A DNA stretch of 64,000 bases from Euonymus europaeus. Lineage: Eukaryota > Streptophyta > Magnoliopsida > Celastrales > Celastraceae. Below the pieces are notes generated by a model. It was not told where the DNA came from, ran no database searches, and saw only the letters and a program-made list of their open reading frames with translations. Location of the stretch: contig OY756967.1 in assembly GCA_963580455.1 (NCBI GenBank), positions 10,686,501 to 10,750,500 of the forward strand, written 5' to 3'. Positions 51,001 to 64,000 of the stretch are shown here, one piece after another (within the stretch, counting starts at the first letter, position 1; every line of letters starts with the position of its first letter). Both the position numbers and the translations under genes were made by a program.

Positions 51001-54000
51001 GCTTATACTCATAAAATTTGACATAGATGAACATTAAAAAGTGTACACCGAGCAACTTTGATAGTACGAAGTTGCTCAACTCTCTCTTTGGAGGAGCTTT
51101 TAACGGTTTTGTCCACTTGTCATAGAAAGTTTGTGTTTTCGCATCGAAATAATCCTTGAAGCTCATACTCAGAAAATTCGACATAGAAGAACAATAAAAC
51201 GTGCACACCGAGCATCTTTGATAGTCCGAAGTTGCTCAACTCTCTCTATGGAGGAGCTTTTAACGGTTTTGTCCATTTGTCATAGAAAGTTGGTGTTTTT
51301 GCATTGAAATAATCTTGCAAACTCATTTTCGTAAAATTTAACATAGAAGAACAATAAAAATTGTACACCGAGCAACTTTGATTGTCCGAAGTTGCTCAAC
51401 TCTCTCTATGGGGGAGCTTTTAAAGGGTTTGTCGATTTGTCATAGGAAGTTGTTGTTTTGGCATCGAAATAATCTTGGAAGCTTATACTCATAAAATTTG
51501 ACATAGAAGAACAATAAAACGTGTACACCGAGCATCTTTGATGTTTCGAAATGGGTCAACTCTCTCTATGAAGGAGCTTTTAACTGTTTTATCCATTTGT
51601 CATAGAAACTTGGGATTTTGGCATCGAAATAATCTAGGAAGCTTATACTCATAAAATTTGACATAGAAGAACATTAAAAAGTGTACACCGAGCAACTTTG
51701 TTGTTCCGAAGTTGCCCAACTCTCTCTATGGAGGAGCTTTTGAATGTTTTTCCATTTGTCATAGAAAGTTGGTCTTTTGCCATCGAAATAATCTTGGAAG
51801 CTTATACTCATAAAATTTGACATAGAAGAACATTAAAAAGTGTACACTGAGCAACTTTGTTGTTCCGAAGTTGCTCAATTCTCTATATGGAGGAGCTTTT
51901 CAAGGTATTGTCCATTTATCATAGAAAGTTGTTGTTTTGCCATCGAAATAATCTAGAAAGTTTATACTCATGAAATTTGATATAGAAGAACAATAAAAAG
52001 TGTACATCGAGCAACTTTGATTGTCCGAAGTTGCTCAACTCTCTCTATGGAGGGAGCTTTTGAAGGTTTTGTACATTTGTCATAGAAAGTTGTTGTTTTG
52101 GCATCAAAATAATCTTGGAAGCTTATACTCATAAAATTTGACATAGAAGAACAATAAAACGTGTACACCGAGCAACTTTGATGTTCCGAAGTTGCTCAAC
52201 TCTCTCTATGGAGGGAGCTTTTGAAGGTTTTGTCCATTTGTCATAGAAAGTTGTTGTTTTGGCATCTAAATAATCTTGGAAGCTTATACTCATAAAATTT
52301 GACATATGAGAACAATAAAAAGTGTACACCGAGCAACTTTGATGTTCCGAAGTTGCTCAACTCTCTCTATGAAGGAGCTTTTGAATGTTTTGTCCATTTG
52401 TCGTAGAAAGTTGGTCTTTTGCCATTGAAATAATCTTGGAAGCTTATACTCATAAAATTTGACATAGATGAACATTAAAAAGTGTACACCGAGCAACTTT
52501 GATAGTACGAAGTTGCTCAACTCTCTCTTTAGAGGAGCTTTTAACGGTTTTGTCCACTTGTCATAGAAAGTTTGTGTTTTCGCATCGAAATAATCCTTGA
52601 AGCTCATACTTAGAAAATTCGACATAGAAGAACAATAAAACGTGCACACCGAGCATCTTTGATAGTCCGAAGTTGCTCAACTCTCTCTATGAAGGAGCTT
52701 TTAACGGTTTTGTCCATTTGTCATAGAAAGTTGGTGTTTTTGCATTGAAATAATCTTGGAAGCTCATTTTCGTAAAATTTAACATAGAAGAACAATAAAA
52801 ATTGTACACCGAGCAACTTTGATTGTCCGAAGTTGCTCAACTCTCTCTATGGAGGAGCTTTTAAAGGGTTTGTCGATTTTCCATAGGAAGTTGTTGTTTT
52901 GGCATCGAAATAATCTTGGAAGCTTATACTCATAAAATTTGACATAGAAGAACAATAAAACGTGTACACCGAGCATCTTTGATGTTTCGAAATGGGTCAA
53001 CACTCTCTATGAAGGAGCTTTTAACTGTTTTATCCATTTGTCATAGAAACTTGGGATTTTGGCATCGAAATAATCTAGGAAGCTTATACTCATAAAATTT
53101 GACATAGAAGAACATTAAAAAGTGTACACCGAGCAACTTTGTTGTTCCGAAGTTGCCCAACTCTCTCTATGGAGGAGCTTTTGAATGTTTTTCCATTTGT
53201 CATAGAAAGTTGGTCTTTTGCCATCGAAATAATCTTGGAAGCTTATACTCATAAAATTTGACATAGAAGAACATTAAAAAGTGTACACCGAGCAACTTTG
53301 TTGTTCCGAAGTTGCTCAATTCTCTATATGGAGGAGCTTTTCAAGGTATTGTCCATTTATCATAGAAAGTTGTTGTTTTGCCATCGAAATAATCTAGGAA
53401 GCTTATACTCACGAAATTTGATATAGAAGAACAATAAAAAGTGTACATCGAGCAACTTTGATTGTCCGAAGTTGCTCAACTCTCTCTATGGAGGGAGCTT
53501 TTGAAGGTTTTGTCCATTTGTCATAGAAAGTTGTTGTTTTGGCATCGAAATAATCTTGGAAGCTTATACTCATAAAATTTGACATAGGAGAACAATAAAA
53601 AGTGTACACCGAGCAACTTTGATGTTCCGAAGTTGCTCAACTCTCTCTATGAAGGAGCTTTTGAATGTTTTGTCCATTTGTCGTAGAAAGTTGGTCTTTT
53701 TCCATTGAAATAATCTTGGAAGCTTATACTCATAAAATTTGACATAGATAAATATTAAAAAGTGTACACCGAGCAACTTTGATAGTACGAATTGGCTCAA
53801 CTCTCTCTTTAGAGGACCTTTTAACGGTTTGGTCCACTTGTCATAGAAAGTTTGTGTTTTCGCATCGAAATAATCCTTGAAGCTCATACTAAGAAAATTC
53901 GACATAGAAGAACAATAAAACGTGCACACCGAGCATCTTTGATAGTCCGAAGTTGCTCAACTCTCTCTATGGAGGAGCTTTTAACGGTTTTGTCCATTTG

Positions 54001-54814
54001 TCATAGAAAGTTGGTGTTTTTGCATCGAAATAATCTTGGAAGCTCATTTTCGTAAAATTTAACATAGAAGAACAATAAAAATTGTACACCGAGCAACTTT
54101 GTTTGTCCGAAGTTGCTCAACTCTCTCTATGGAGGAGCTTTTAACGGGTTTGTCGATTTGTCATAGAAAGTTGCTGTTTTGGCATCGAAATAATCTTGGA
54201 AGCTTATACTCATAAAATTTGACATAGATGAACAATAAAACGTGTACACCGAGCATCTTTGATGTTCCGAAATGGGTCAACTCTCTCTATGAAGGAGCTT
54301 TTAACTGTTTTATCCATTTGTCATAGAAACTTGGTATTTTGGCATCCAAATAATCTAGGAAGCTTATACTCATAAAATTTGACATAGAAGAACAATAAAA
54401 AGTGTCAACCGAGCAACTTGGATGTTTCGAAGTTGCTCAACTCTCTCTATGGAGGAGCTTTTGAAGGTTTTGTCCATTTGTCATAGAAAGTTGTTGTTTG
54501 GTCATCGAAATAATCTTGGAAGCTTATACTCATAAAATTTGACATAGAAGAACAATAAAACGTGTACACCGAGCATCTTTGATGGTCCGAAATTGGTCAA
54601 CTCTCTCTATGAAGGAGCCTTTAACAGTTTTCTCCATTTGTCATAGAAACTTGGGATTTTGGCATCGAAATAATCTAGGAAGCTTATACTCATGAAATTC
54701 GATATAGAAGAACAATAAAAAGTGTACACCGAGCAACTTTGATTGTCCGAAGTTGCTCAACTCTCTCTATGGAGGAGCTTTTAACGGGTTTCTCGATTTG
54801 TCATAGAAAGTTGC
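48065..54814. repeat. Satellite segment with 8-, 9- and 14-monomer spaced duplications
   Basis: A recurrent block with a 119-codon open minus frame lies at 48616, 50849, 52290 and 53570. The steps are 2233, 1441 and 1280 bp, or about 14, 9 and 8 monomers. Differences between copies are single substitutions plus whole-monomer gains or losses. The part from about 51000 to 53913 returns at about 61087-64000 with offset 10087. Confidence 0.75.
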
Positions 54815-57800
54815 TGTTTTGGCATCGAAATAATCTTGGAAGCTTATACTCATAAAATTTGACATAGAAGAACAACAAAACGTGTACACCGAGCATCTTT
54901 GATGGTCCGAAATGGGTCAACTCTCTCTATGAAGGGGCTTTTAACTGTTTTATCCATTTGTAATAGAAACTTGGGATTTTGGTATCGAAATAATCTCGGA
55001 AGCTTATACTCATAAAATTTGACATAGAAGAACAATAAAAAGTGTCAACCGAGCAACTTGGATATTTCGAAGTTGCTCAACTCTCACTATGGAGGGAGCT
55101 TTTGAAGGTTTTGTCCATTTGTCATAGAAAGTTGTTGTTTTGGCATCGAAATAATCTTGGAAGCTTATACTCATAAAATTTGATATAGGAGAACAATAAA
55201 AAGTGTACACCGAGCAACTTTGATGTTCCGAAGTTGCTCAACTCTCTCTATGAAGGAGCTTTTGAATGTTTTGTCCATTTGTCGTAGAAAGTTGGTCTTT
55301 TGCCATCGAAATAATCTTGGAAGCTTATACTCATAAAATTTGACATAGATGAACATTAAAAAGTGTACACCGAGCAACTTTGATAGTACGAAGTTGCTCA
55401 ACTATCTCTATGGAGGAGCTTTTGAATGTTTTGTCCATTTGTCGTAGAAAGTTGGTCTTTTGCCATCGAAATAATCTTGGAAGCTTATACTCAAAACATT
55501 TGACATAGATGAACATTAAAAAGTGTACACCGAGCAACTTTGATAGTCCGAAGTTGCTCAACTCTCTCTATGGATGAGCTTTTAACGGTTTTGTCCATTT
55601 GTCATAGAAAGTTTGTGTTTTCGCATCGAAATAATCCTGGAAGCTCATACTCATAAAATTCGACATAGAAGAACAATAAAACGTGCACACCGAGCATCTT
55701 TGATAGTCCGAAGTTGCTCAACTCTCTCTATGGAGGAGCTTTTAACGGTTTTGTCCATTTGTCATAGAAAGTTGCTGTTTTGGCATCGAAATAATCTGGG
55801 AAGCTTATACTCATAAAATTTGACATAGAAGAACAATAAAACGTGTACACCGAGCATCTTTGATGGTCCGAAATGGGTCAACTCTCTCTATGAAGGAGCT
55901 TTTAACTGTTTTATCCATTTGTAATAGAAACTTGGGATTTTGGCATCGAAAGAATCTCGGAAGCTTATACTCATAAAATTTGACATAGAAGAACAATAAA
56001 AAGTGTCAACCGAGCAACTTGGATGTTTCGAAGTTGCTCAACTCTCTCTATGGAGGAGCTTTTGAAGGTTTTGTCCATTTATCATAGAAAGTTGTTGTTT
56101 TGTCATCGAAATAATCTTGGAAGCTTATACTCATAAAATTTGACATAGAAGAACAATAAAACGTGTACACCGAGCATCTTTGATGGTCCGAAATTGGTCA
56201 ACTCTCTCTATGAAGGAGCCTTTAACAGTTTTCTCCATTTGTCATAGAAACTTGGGATTTTGGCAACGAAATAATCTAGGAAGCTTATACTCATGAAATT
56301 CGATATAGAAGAACAATAAAAAGTGTACACCGAGCAACTTTGATTTTCCGAAGTTGCTCAACTCTCTCTATGGAGGGAGCTTTTGAAGGTTTTGTCCATT
56401 TGTCACAGAAATTTGTTGTTTAGGCATCGAAATAATCTTGAAAGCTTATACTCATAAAATTTGACATAGAAGAACAATAAAACGTGTACACCGAGCAACT
56501 TTGATGTTCCCAAGTTGCTCAACTCTCTCTATGGAGGAGCTTTTGAATGTTTTGTCCGTTTGTCTTAGAAAGTTGGTCTTTTGCCATTGAAATAATCTTG
56601 GAAGCTTATACTCATAAAATTTGACATAGATGAACATTAAAAAGTGTACACCGAGCAACTTTGATAGTACGAAGTTGCTCAACTCTCTCTTTAGAGGAGC
56701 TTTTAACGGTTTTGTCCACTTGTCATAGAAAGTTTGTGTTTTCGCATCGAAATAATCCTTGAAGCTCATACTTAGAAAATTCGACATAGAAGAACAATAA
56801 AACGTGCACACCGAGCATCTTTGATAGTCCGAAGTTGCTCAACTCTCTCTATGGAGGAGCTTTTAACGGTTTTGTCCATTTGTCATAGAAAGTTGGTGTT
56901 TTTGCATTGAAATAATCTTGCAAACTCATTTTCGTAAAATTTAACATAGAAGAACAATAAAAATTGTACACCGAGCAACTTTGATTGTCCGAAGTTGCTC
57001 AACTCTCTCTATGGAGGAGCTTTTAAAGGGTTTGTCGATTTGTCATAGGAAGTTGTTGTTTTGGCATCGAAATAATCTTGGAAGCTTATACTCATAAAAT
57101 TTGACATAGAAGAACAACAAAACGTGTACACCGAGCATCTTTGATGGTCCGAAATGGGTCAACTCTCTCTATGAAGGGGCTTTTAACTGTTTTATCCATT
57201 TGTAATAGAAACTTGGGATTTTGGTATCGAAATAATCTCGGAAGCTTATACTCATAAAATTTGACATAGAAGAACAATAAAAAGTGTCAACCGAGCAACT
57301 TGGATATTTCGAAGTTGCTCAACTCTCACTATGGAGGGAGCTTTTGAAGGTTTTGTCCATTTGTCATAGAAAGTTGTTGTTTTGGCATCGAAATAATCTT
57401 GGAAGCTTATACTCATAAAATTTGATATAGGAGAACAATAAAAAGTGTACACCGAGCAACTTTGATGTTCCGAAGTTGCTCAACTCTCTCTATGAAGGAG
57501 CTTTTGAATGTTTTGTCCATTTGTCGTAGAAAGTTGGTCTTTTGCCATCGAAATAATCTTGGAAGCTTATACTCATAAAATTTGACATAGATGAACATTA
57601 AAAAGTGTACACCGAGCAACTTTGATAGTACGAAGTTGCTCAACTATCTCTATGGAGGAGCTTTTGAATGTTTTGTCCATTTGTCGTAGAAAGTTGGTCT
57701 TTTGCCATCGAAATAATCTTGGAAGCTTATACTCAAAACATTTGACATAGATGAACATTAAAAAGTGTACACCGAGCAACTTTGATAGTCCGAAGTTGCT

Positions 57801-60800
57801 CAACTCTCTCTATGGATGAGCTTTTAACGGTTTTGTCCATTTGTCATAGAAAGTTTGTGTTTTCGCATCGAAATAATCCTGGAAGCTCATACTCATAAAA
57901 TTCGACATAGAAGAACAATAAAACGTGCACACCGAGCATCTTTGATAGTCCGAAGTTGCTCAACTCTCTCTATGGAGGAGCTTTTAACGGTTTTGTCCAT
58001 TTGTCATAGAAAGTTGCTGTTTTGGCATCGAAATAATCTGGGAAGCTTATACTCATAAAATTTGACATAGAAGAACAATAAAACGTGTACACCGAGCATC
58101 TTTGATGGTCCGAAATGGGTCAACTCTCTCTATGAAGGAGCTTTTAACTGTTTTATCCATTTGTAATAGAAACTTGGGATTTTGGCATCGAAAGAATCTC
58201 GGAAGCTTATACTCATAAAATTTGACATAGAAGAACAATAAAAAGTGTCAACCGAGCAACTTGGATGTTTCGAAGTTGCTCAACTCTCTCTATGGAGGAG
58301 CTTTTGAAGGTTTTGTCCATTTATCATAGAAAGTTGTTGTTTTGTCATCGAAATAATCTTGGAAGCTTATACTCATAAAATTTGACATAGAAGAACAATA
58401 AAACGTGTACACCGAGCATCTTTGATGGTCCGAAATTGGTCAACTCTCTCTATGAAGGAGCCTTTAACAGTTTTCTCCATTTGTCATAGAAACTTGGGAT
58501 TTTGGCAACGAAATAATCTAGGAAGCTTATACTCATGAAATTCGATATAGAAGAACAATAAAAAGTGTACACCGAGCAACTTTGATTTTCCGAAGTTGCT
58601 CAACTCTCTCTATGGAGGGAGCTTTTGAAGGTTTTGTCCATTTGTCACAGAAATTTGTTGTTTAGGCATCGAAATAATCTTGAAAGCTTATACTCATAAA
58701 ATTTGACATAGAAGAACAATAAAACGTGTACACCGAGCAACTTTGATGTTCCCAAGTTGCTCAACTCTCTCTATGGAGGAGCTTTTGAATGTTTTGTCCG
58801 TTTGTCTTAGAAAGTTGGTCTTTTGCCATTGAAATAATCTTGGAAGCTTATACTCATAAAATTTGACATAGATGAACATTAAAAAGTGTACACCGAGCAA
58901 CTTTGATAGTACGAAGTTGCTCAACTCTCTCTTTAGAGGAGCTTTTAACGGTTTTGTCCACTTGTCATAGAAAGTTTGTGTTTTCGCATCGAAATAATCC
59001 TTGAAGCTCATACTTAGAAAATTCGACATAGAAGAACAATAAAACGTGCACACCGAGCATCTTTGATAGTCCGAAGTTGCTCAACTCTCTCTATGGAGGA
59101 GCTTTTAACGGTTTTGTCCATTTGTCATAGAAAGTTGGTGTTTTTGCATTGAAATAATCTTGCAAACTCATTTTCGTAAAATTTAACATAGAAGAACAAT
59201 AAAAATTGTACACCGAGCAACTTTGATTGTCCGAAGTTGCTCAACTCTCTCTATGGAGGAGCTTTTAATGGGTTTGTCGATTTGTCATAGGAAGTTGTTG
59301 TTTTGGCATCGAAATAATCTTGGAAGCTTATACTCATAAAATTTGACATAGAAGAACAACAAAACGTGTACACCGAGCATCTTTGATGGTCCGAAATGGG
59401 TCAACTCTCTCTATGAAGGGGCTTTTAACTGTTTTATCCATTTGTAATAGAAACTTGGGATTTTGGTATCGAAATAATCTCGGAAGCTTATACTCATAAA
59501 ATTTGACATAGAAGAACAATAAAAAGTGTCAACCGAGCAACTTGGATATTTCGAAGTTGCTCAACTCTCACTATGGAGGGAGCTTTTGAAGGTTTTGTCC
59601 ATTTGTCATAGAAAGTTGTTGTTTTGGCATCGAAATAATCTTGGAAGCTTATACTCATAAAATTTGATATAGGAGAACAATAAAAAGTGTACACCGAGCA
59701 ACTTTGATGTTCCGAAGTTGCTCAACTCTCTCTATGAAGGAGCTTTTGAATGTTTTGTCCATTTGTCGTAGAAAGTTGGTCTTTTGCCATCGAAATAATC
59801 TTGGAAGCTTATACTCATAAAATTTGACATAGATGAACATTAAAAAGTGTACACCGAGCAACTTTGATAGTACGAAGTTGCTCAACTATCTCTATGGAGG
59901 AGCTTTTGAATGTTTTGTCCATTTGTCGTAGAAAGTTGGTCTTTTGCCATCGAAATAATCTTGGAAGCTTATACTCAAAACATTTGACATAGATGAACAT
60001 TAAAAAGTGTACACCGAGCAACTTTGATAGTCCGAAGTTGCTCAACTCTCTCTATGGATGAGCTTTTAACGGTTTTGTCCATTTGTCATAGAAAGTTTGT
60101 GTTTTCGCATCGAAATAATCCTGGAAGCTCATACTCATAAAATTCGACATAGAAGAACAATAAAACGTGCACACCGAGCATCTTTGATAGTCCGAAGTTG
60201 CTCAACTCTCTCTATGGAGGAGCTTTTAACGGTTTTGTCCATTTGTCATAGAAAGTTGCTGTTTTGGCATCGAAATAATCTGGGAAGCTTATACTCATAA
60301 AATTTGACATAGAAGAACAATAAAACGTGTACACCGAGCATCTTTGATGGTCCGAAATGGGTCAACTCTCTCTATGAAGGAGCTTTTAACTGTTTTATCC
60401 ATTTGTAATAGAAACTTGGGATTTTGGCATCGAAAGAATCTCGGAAGCTTATACTCATAAAATTTGACATAGAAGAACAATAAAAAGTGTCAACCGAGCA
60501 ACTTGGATGTTTCGAAGTTGCTCAACTCTCTCTATGGAGGAGCTTTTGAAGGTTTTGTCCATTTATCATAGAAAGTTGTTGTTTTGTCATCGAAATAATC
60601 TTGGAAGCTTATACTCATAAAATTTGACATAGAAGAACAATAAAACGTGTACACCGAGCATCTTTGATGGTCCGAAATTGGTCAACTCTCTCTATGAAGG
60701 AGCCTTTAACAGTTTTCTCCATTTGTCATAGAAACTTGGGATTTTGGCAACGAAATAATCTAGGAAGCTTATACTCATGAAATTCGATATAGAAGAACAA

Positions 60801-61540
60801 TAAAAAGTGTACACCGAGCAACTTTGATTTTCCGAAGTTGCTCAACTCTCTCTATGGAGGGAGCTTTTGAAGGTTTTGTCCATTTGTCACAGAAATTTGT
60901 TGTTTAGGCATCGAAATAATCTTGAAAGCTTATACTCATAAAATTTGACATAGAAGAACAATAAAACGTGTACACCGAGCAACTTTGATGTTCCCAAGTT
61001 GCTCAACTCTCTCTATGGAGGAGCTTTTGAATGTTTTGTCCGTTTGTCTTAGAAAGTTGGTCTTTTGCCATTGAAATAATCTTGGAAGCTTATACTCATA
61101 AAATTTGACATAGATGAACATTAAAAAGTGTACACCGAGCAACTTTGATAGTACGAAGTTGCTCAACTCTCTCTTTAGAGGAGCTTTTAACGGTTTTGTC
61201 CACTTGTCATAGAAAGTTTGTGTTTTCGCATCGAAATAATCCTTGAAGCTCATACTTAGAAAATTCGACATAGAAGAACAATAAAACGTGCACACCGAGC
61301 ATCTTTGATAGTCCGAAGTTGCTCAACTCTCTCTATGGAGGAGCTTTTAACGGTTTTGTCCATTTGTCATAGAAAGTTGGTGTTTTTGCATTGAAATAAT
61401 CTTGCAAACTCATTTTCGTAAAATTTAACATAGAAGAACAATAAAAATTGTACACCGAGCAACTTTGATTGTCCGAAGTTGCTCAACTCTCTCTATGGAG
61501 GAGCTTTTAAAGGGTTTGTCGATTTGTCATAGGAAGTTGT
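54815..61540. repeat. 2242-bp 14-mer higher-order repeat, three near-identical copies
   Basis: The copies are 54815-57056, 57057-59298 and 59299-61540. Private variants occur at the same place in all three: ATAATCTGGGAAGC (near 55790, 58032, 60274), GAAAGAATCTCGG (near 55950, 58192, 60434), AACAACAAAACG and CTCTCACTATGG. The only difference I noticed is TTTTAATGGG near 59265, against TTTTAAAGGG at the equivalent places near 57023 and 61507. This is the most homogeneous block in the right arm. Confidence 0.9.
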
Positions 61541-64000
61541 TGTTTTGGCATCGAAATAATCTTGGAAGCTTATACTCATAAAATTTGACATAGAAGAACA
61601 ATAAAACGTGTACACCGAGCATCTTTGATGTTCCGAAATGGGTCAACTCTCTCTATGAAGGAGCTTTTAACTGTTTTATCCATTTGTCATAGAAACTTGG
61701 GATTTTGGCATCGAAATAATCTAGGAAGCTTATACTCATAAAATTAGACATAGAAGAACATTAAAAAGTGTACACCGAGCAACTTTGTTGTTCCGAAGTT
61801 GCCCAACTCTCTCTATGGAGGAGCTTTTGAATGTTTTTCCATTTGTCATAGAAAGTTGGTCTTTTGCCATCGAAATAATCTTGGAAGCTTATACTCATAA
61901 AATTTGACATAGAAGAACATTAAAAAGTGTACACTGAGCAACTTTGTTGTTCCGAAGTTGCTCAATTCTCTATATGGAGGAGCTTTTCAAGGTATTGTCC
62001 ATTTATCATAGAAAGTTGTTGTTTTGCCATCGAAATAATCTAGAAAGTTTATACTCATGAAATTTGATATAGAAGAACAATAAAAAGTGTACATCGAGCA
62101 ACTTTGATTGTCCGAAGTTGCTCAACTCTCTCTATGGAGGGAGCTTTTGAAGGTTTTGTACATTTGTCATAGAAAGTTGTTGTTTTGGCATCGAAATAAT
62201 CTTGGAAGCTTATACTCATAAAATTTGACATAGAAGAACAATAAAACGTGTACACCGAGCAACTTTGATGTTCCGAAGTTGCTCAACTCTCTCTATGGAG
62301 GGAGCTTTTGAAGGTTTTGTCCATTTGTCATAGAAAGTTGTTGTTTTGGCATCTAAATAATCTTGGAAGCTTATAATCATAAAATTTGACATAGGAGAAC
62401 AATAAAAAGTGTACACCGAGCAACTTTGATGTTCCGAAGTTGCTCAACTCTCTCTATGAAGGAGCTTTTGAATGTTTTGTCCATTTGTCGTAGAAAGTTG
62501 GTCTTTTGCCATTGAAATAATCTTGGAAGCTTATACTCATAAAATTTGACATAGATGAACATTAAAAAGTGTACACCGAGCAACTTTGATAGTACGAAGT
62601 TGATCAACTCTCTCTTTAGAGGAGCTTTTAACGGTTTTGTCCACTTGTCATAGAAAGTTTGTGTTTTCGCATCGAAATAATCCTTGAAGCTCATACTTAG
62701 AAAATTCGACATAGAAGAACAATAAAACGTGCACACCGAGCATCTTTGATAGTCCGAAGTTGCTCAACTCTCTCTATGAAGGAGCTTTTAACGGTTTTGT
62801 CCATTTGTCATAGAAAGTTGGTGTTTTTGCATTGAAATAATCTTGGAAGCTCATTTTCGTAAAATTTAACATAGAAGAACAATAAAAATTGTACACCGAG
62901 CAACTTTGATTGTCCGAAGTTGCTCAACTCTCTCTATGGAGGAGCTTTTAAAGGGTTTGTCGATTTTCCATAGGAAGTTGTTGTTTTGGCATCGAAATAA
63001 TCTTGGAAGCTTATACTCATAAAATTTGACATAGAAGAACAATAAAACGTGCACACCGAGCATCTTTTACGTTTCGAAATGGGTCAACACTCTCTATGAA
63101 GGAGCTTTTAACTGTTTTATCCATTTGTCATAGAAACTTGGGATTTTGGCATCGAAATAATCTAGGAAGCTTATACTCATAAAATTTGACATAGAAGAAC
63201 ATTAAAAAGTGTACACCGAGCAACTTTGTTGTTCCGAAGTTGCCCAACTCTCTCTATGGAGGAGCTTTTGAATGTTTTTCCATTTGTCATGGAAAGTTGG
63301 TCTTTTGCCATCGAAATAATCTTGGAAGCTTATACTCATAAAATTTGACATAGAAGAACATTAAAAAGTGTACACCGAGCAACTTTGTTGTTCCGAAGTT
63401 GCTCAATTCTCTATATGGAGGAGCTTTTCAAGGTATTGTCCATTTATCATAGAAAGTTGTTGTTTTGCCATCGAAATAATCTAGGAAGCTTATACTCACG
63501 AAATTTGATATAGAAGAACAATAAAAAGTGTACATCGAGCAACTTTGATTGTCCGAAGTTGCTCAACTCTCTCTATGGAGGGAGCTTTTGAAGGTTTTGT
63601 CCATTTGTCATAGAAAGTTGTTGTTTTGGCATCGAAATAATCTTGGAAGCTTATACTCATAAAATTTGACATAGGAGAACAATAAAAAGTGTACACCGAG
63701 CAACTTTGATGTTCCGAAGTTGCTCAACTCTCTCTATGAAGGAGCTTTTGAATGTTTTGTCCATTTGTCGTAGAAAGTTGGTCTTTTGCCATTGAAATAA
63801 TCTTGGAAGCTTATACTCATAAAATTTGACATAGATAAATATTAAAAAGTGTACACCGAGCAACTTTGATAGTACGAATTGGCTCAACTCTCTCTTTGGA
63901 GGACCTTTTAACGGTTTGGTCCACTTGTCATAGAAAGTTTGTGTTTTCGCATCGAAATAATCCTTGAAGCTCATACTAAGAAAATTCGACATAGAAGAAC
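61541..64000. repeat. Right-hand copy of a 10087-bp-spaced satellite duplication
   Basis: This segment matches about 51454-53913 with a constant offset of 10087 bp (52290 with 62377, 52779 with 62866, 53570 with 63657). A few substitutions separate the copies, such as CATCTTTTACGTTTCG near 63061 against CATCTTTGATGTTTCG near 52974. The window ends inside it. Confidence 0.8.

Larger units (their letters stand above)
47721..64000. repeat. Tandem satellite array, right arm (~160-bp monomer)
   Basis: The same satellite family resumes in the same orientation directly after the virus and runs to the window end, about 100 monomers. The beginning (47721 to about 49805) is collinear with 34802 to about 36886 at a constant offset of 12919 bp with few differences, so the right flank belongs to the same HOR family as the left flank. 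No gene is seen; the recurrent 119-codon minus-strand frames are repeat by-products. Confidence 0.97.

Noticed and set aside
1..64000. CRISPR array
   Set aside because: The repeats are ~160-bp contiguous monomers without unique spacers, no cas genes are present, and the embedded virus is a plant pararetrovirus.
1..64000. CENP-B box in the satellite
   Set aside because: I looked for the TTCG...CGGG pattern and found none in the monomer; the TCCGAA/TTCGAA core alone is not enough.

Overview
The window is almost entirely a plant-type tandem satellite array with one endogenous pararetrovirus (EPRV) embedded in it. The satellite fills 1-42020 and 47721-64000, about 58.3 kb or roughly 360 head-to-tail monomers of about 160 bp (159-161 bp). 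The host is inferred to be an angiosperm: the insert has caulimovirid architecture, that family invades vascular plants, and the monomer length is typical of plant centromeric or heterochromatic satellites. I do not recognise the species or the named satellite family. No cellular gene, rRNA, tRNA or CRISPR array is visible.

Satellite layout. Monomers are A+T-rich. Most carry a HindIII site (AAGCTT) and an AATAAA or ATTAAA hexamer, and many carry a 9-bp inverted repeat (GAGCAACTT/AAGTTGCTC). They are organised in several generations of higher-order repeats (HORs). These are a ~645-bp tetramer (about 560-2100), a 478-bp trimer (about 4965-6797), a ~1273-bp octamer pair (about 9010-11555), a 4474-bp 28-mer pair (about 11660-20607), a line-for-line identical 2880-bp 18-mer pair (about 19845-25603), dispersed ~4.15-kb and 2.72-kb units (about 29950-42020), and a near-identical 2242-bp 14-mer in triplicate (54815-61540). 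The flanks of that triplet recur 10087 bp apart. The array has clearly been reshaped by repeated, recent unequal exchange or amplification.

The EPRV (42021-47720, plus strand) has the gene order of Caulimoviridae with a petuvirus/florendovirus-like plan. In order it holds a short leader with a tRNA-Met primer-binding site, a movement protein and capsid reading frame, a protease, reverse transcriptase and RNase H reading frame, and a small overlapping second ORF. A frame change near 44959-45020 splits what is normally one polyprotein, and no CCHC zinc knuckle is visible there. The second ORF is cut off by the satellite at 47720, and nearly all of the intergenic/promoter region is missing. The polymerase frame is uninterrupted, with all expected catalytic residues, so the copy is partial but not old-looking.

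The insertion is flanked by a 344-bp direct duplication of satellite (41677-42020 and 47721-48064) that I read as identical. This suggests capture during break repair or recombination inside the array rather than a transposase- or integrase-type insertion. The many short ORFs on both strands of the satellite are by-products of the repeat and are not annotated as genes.
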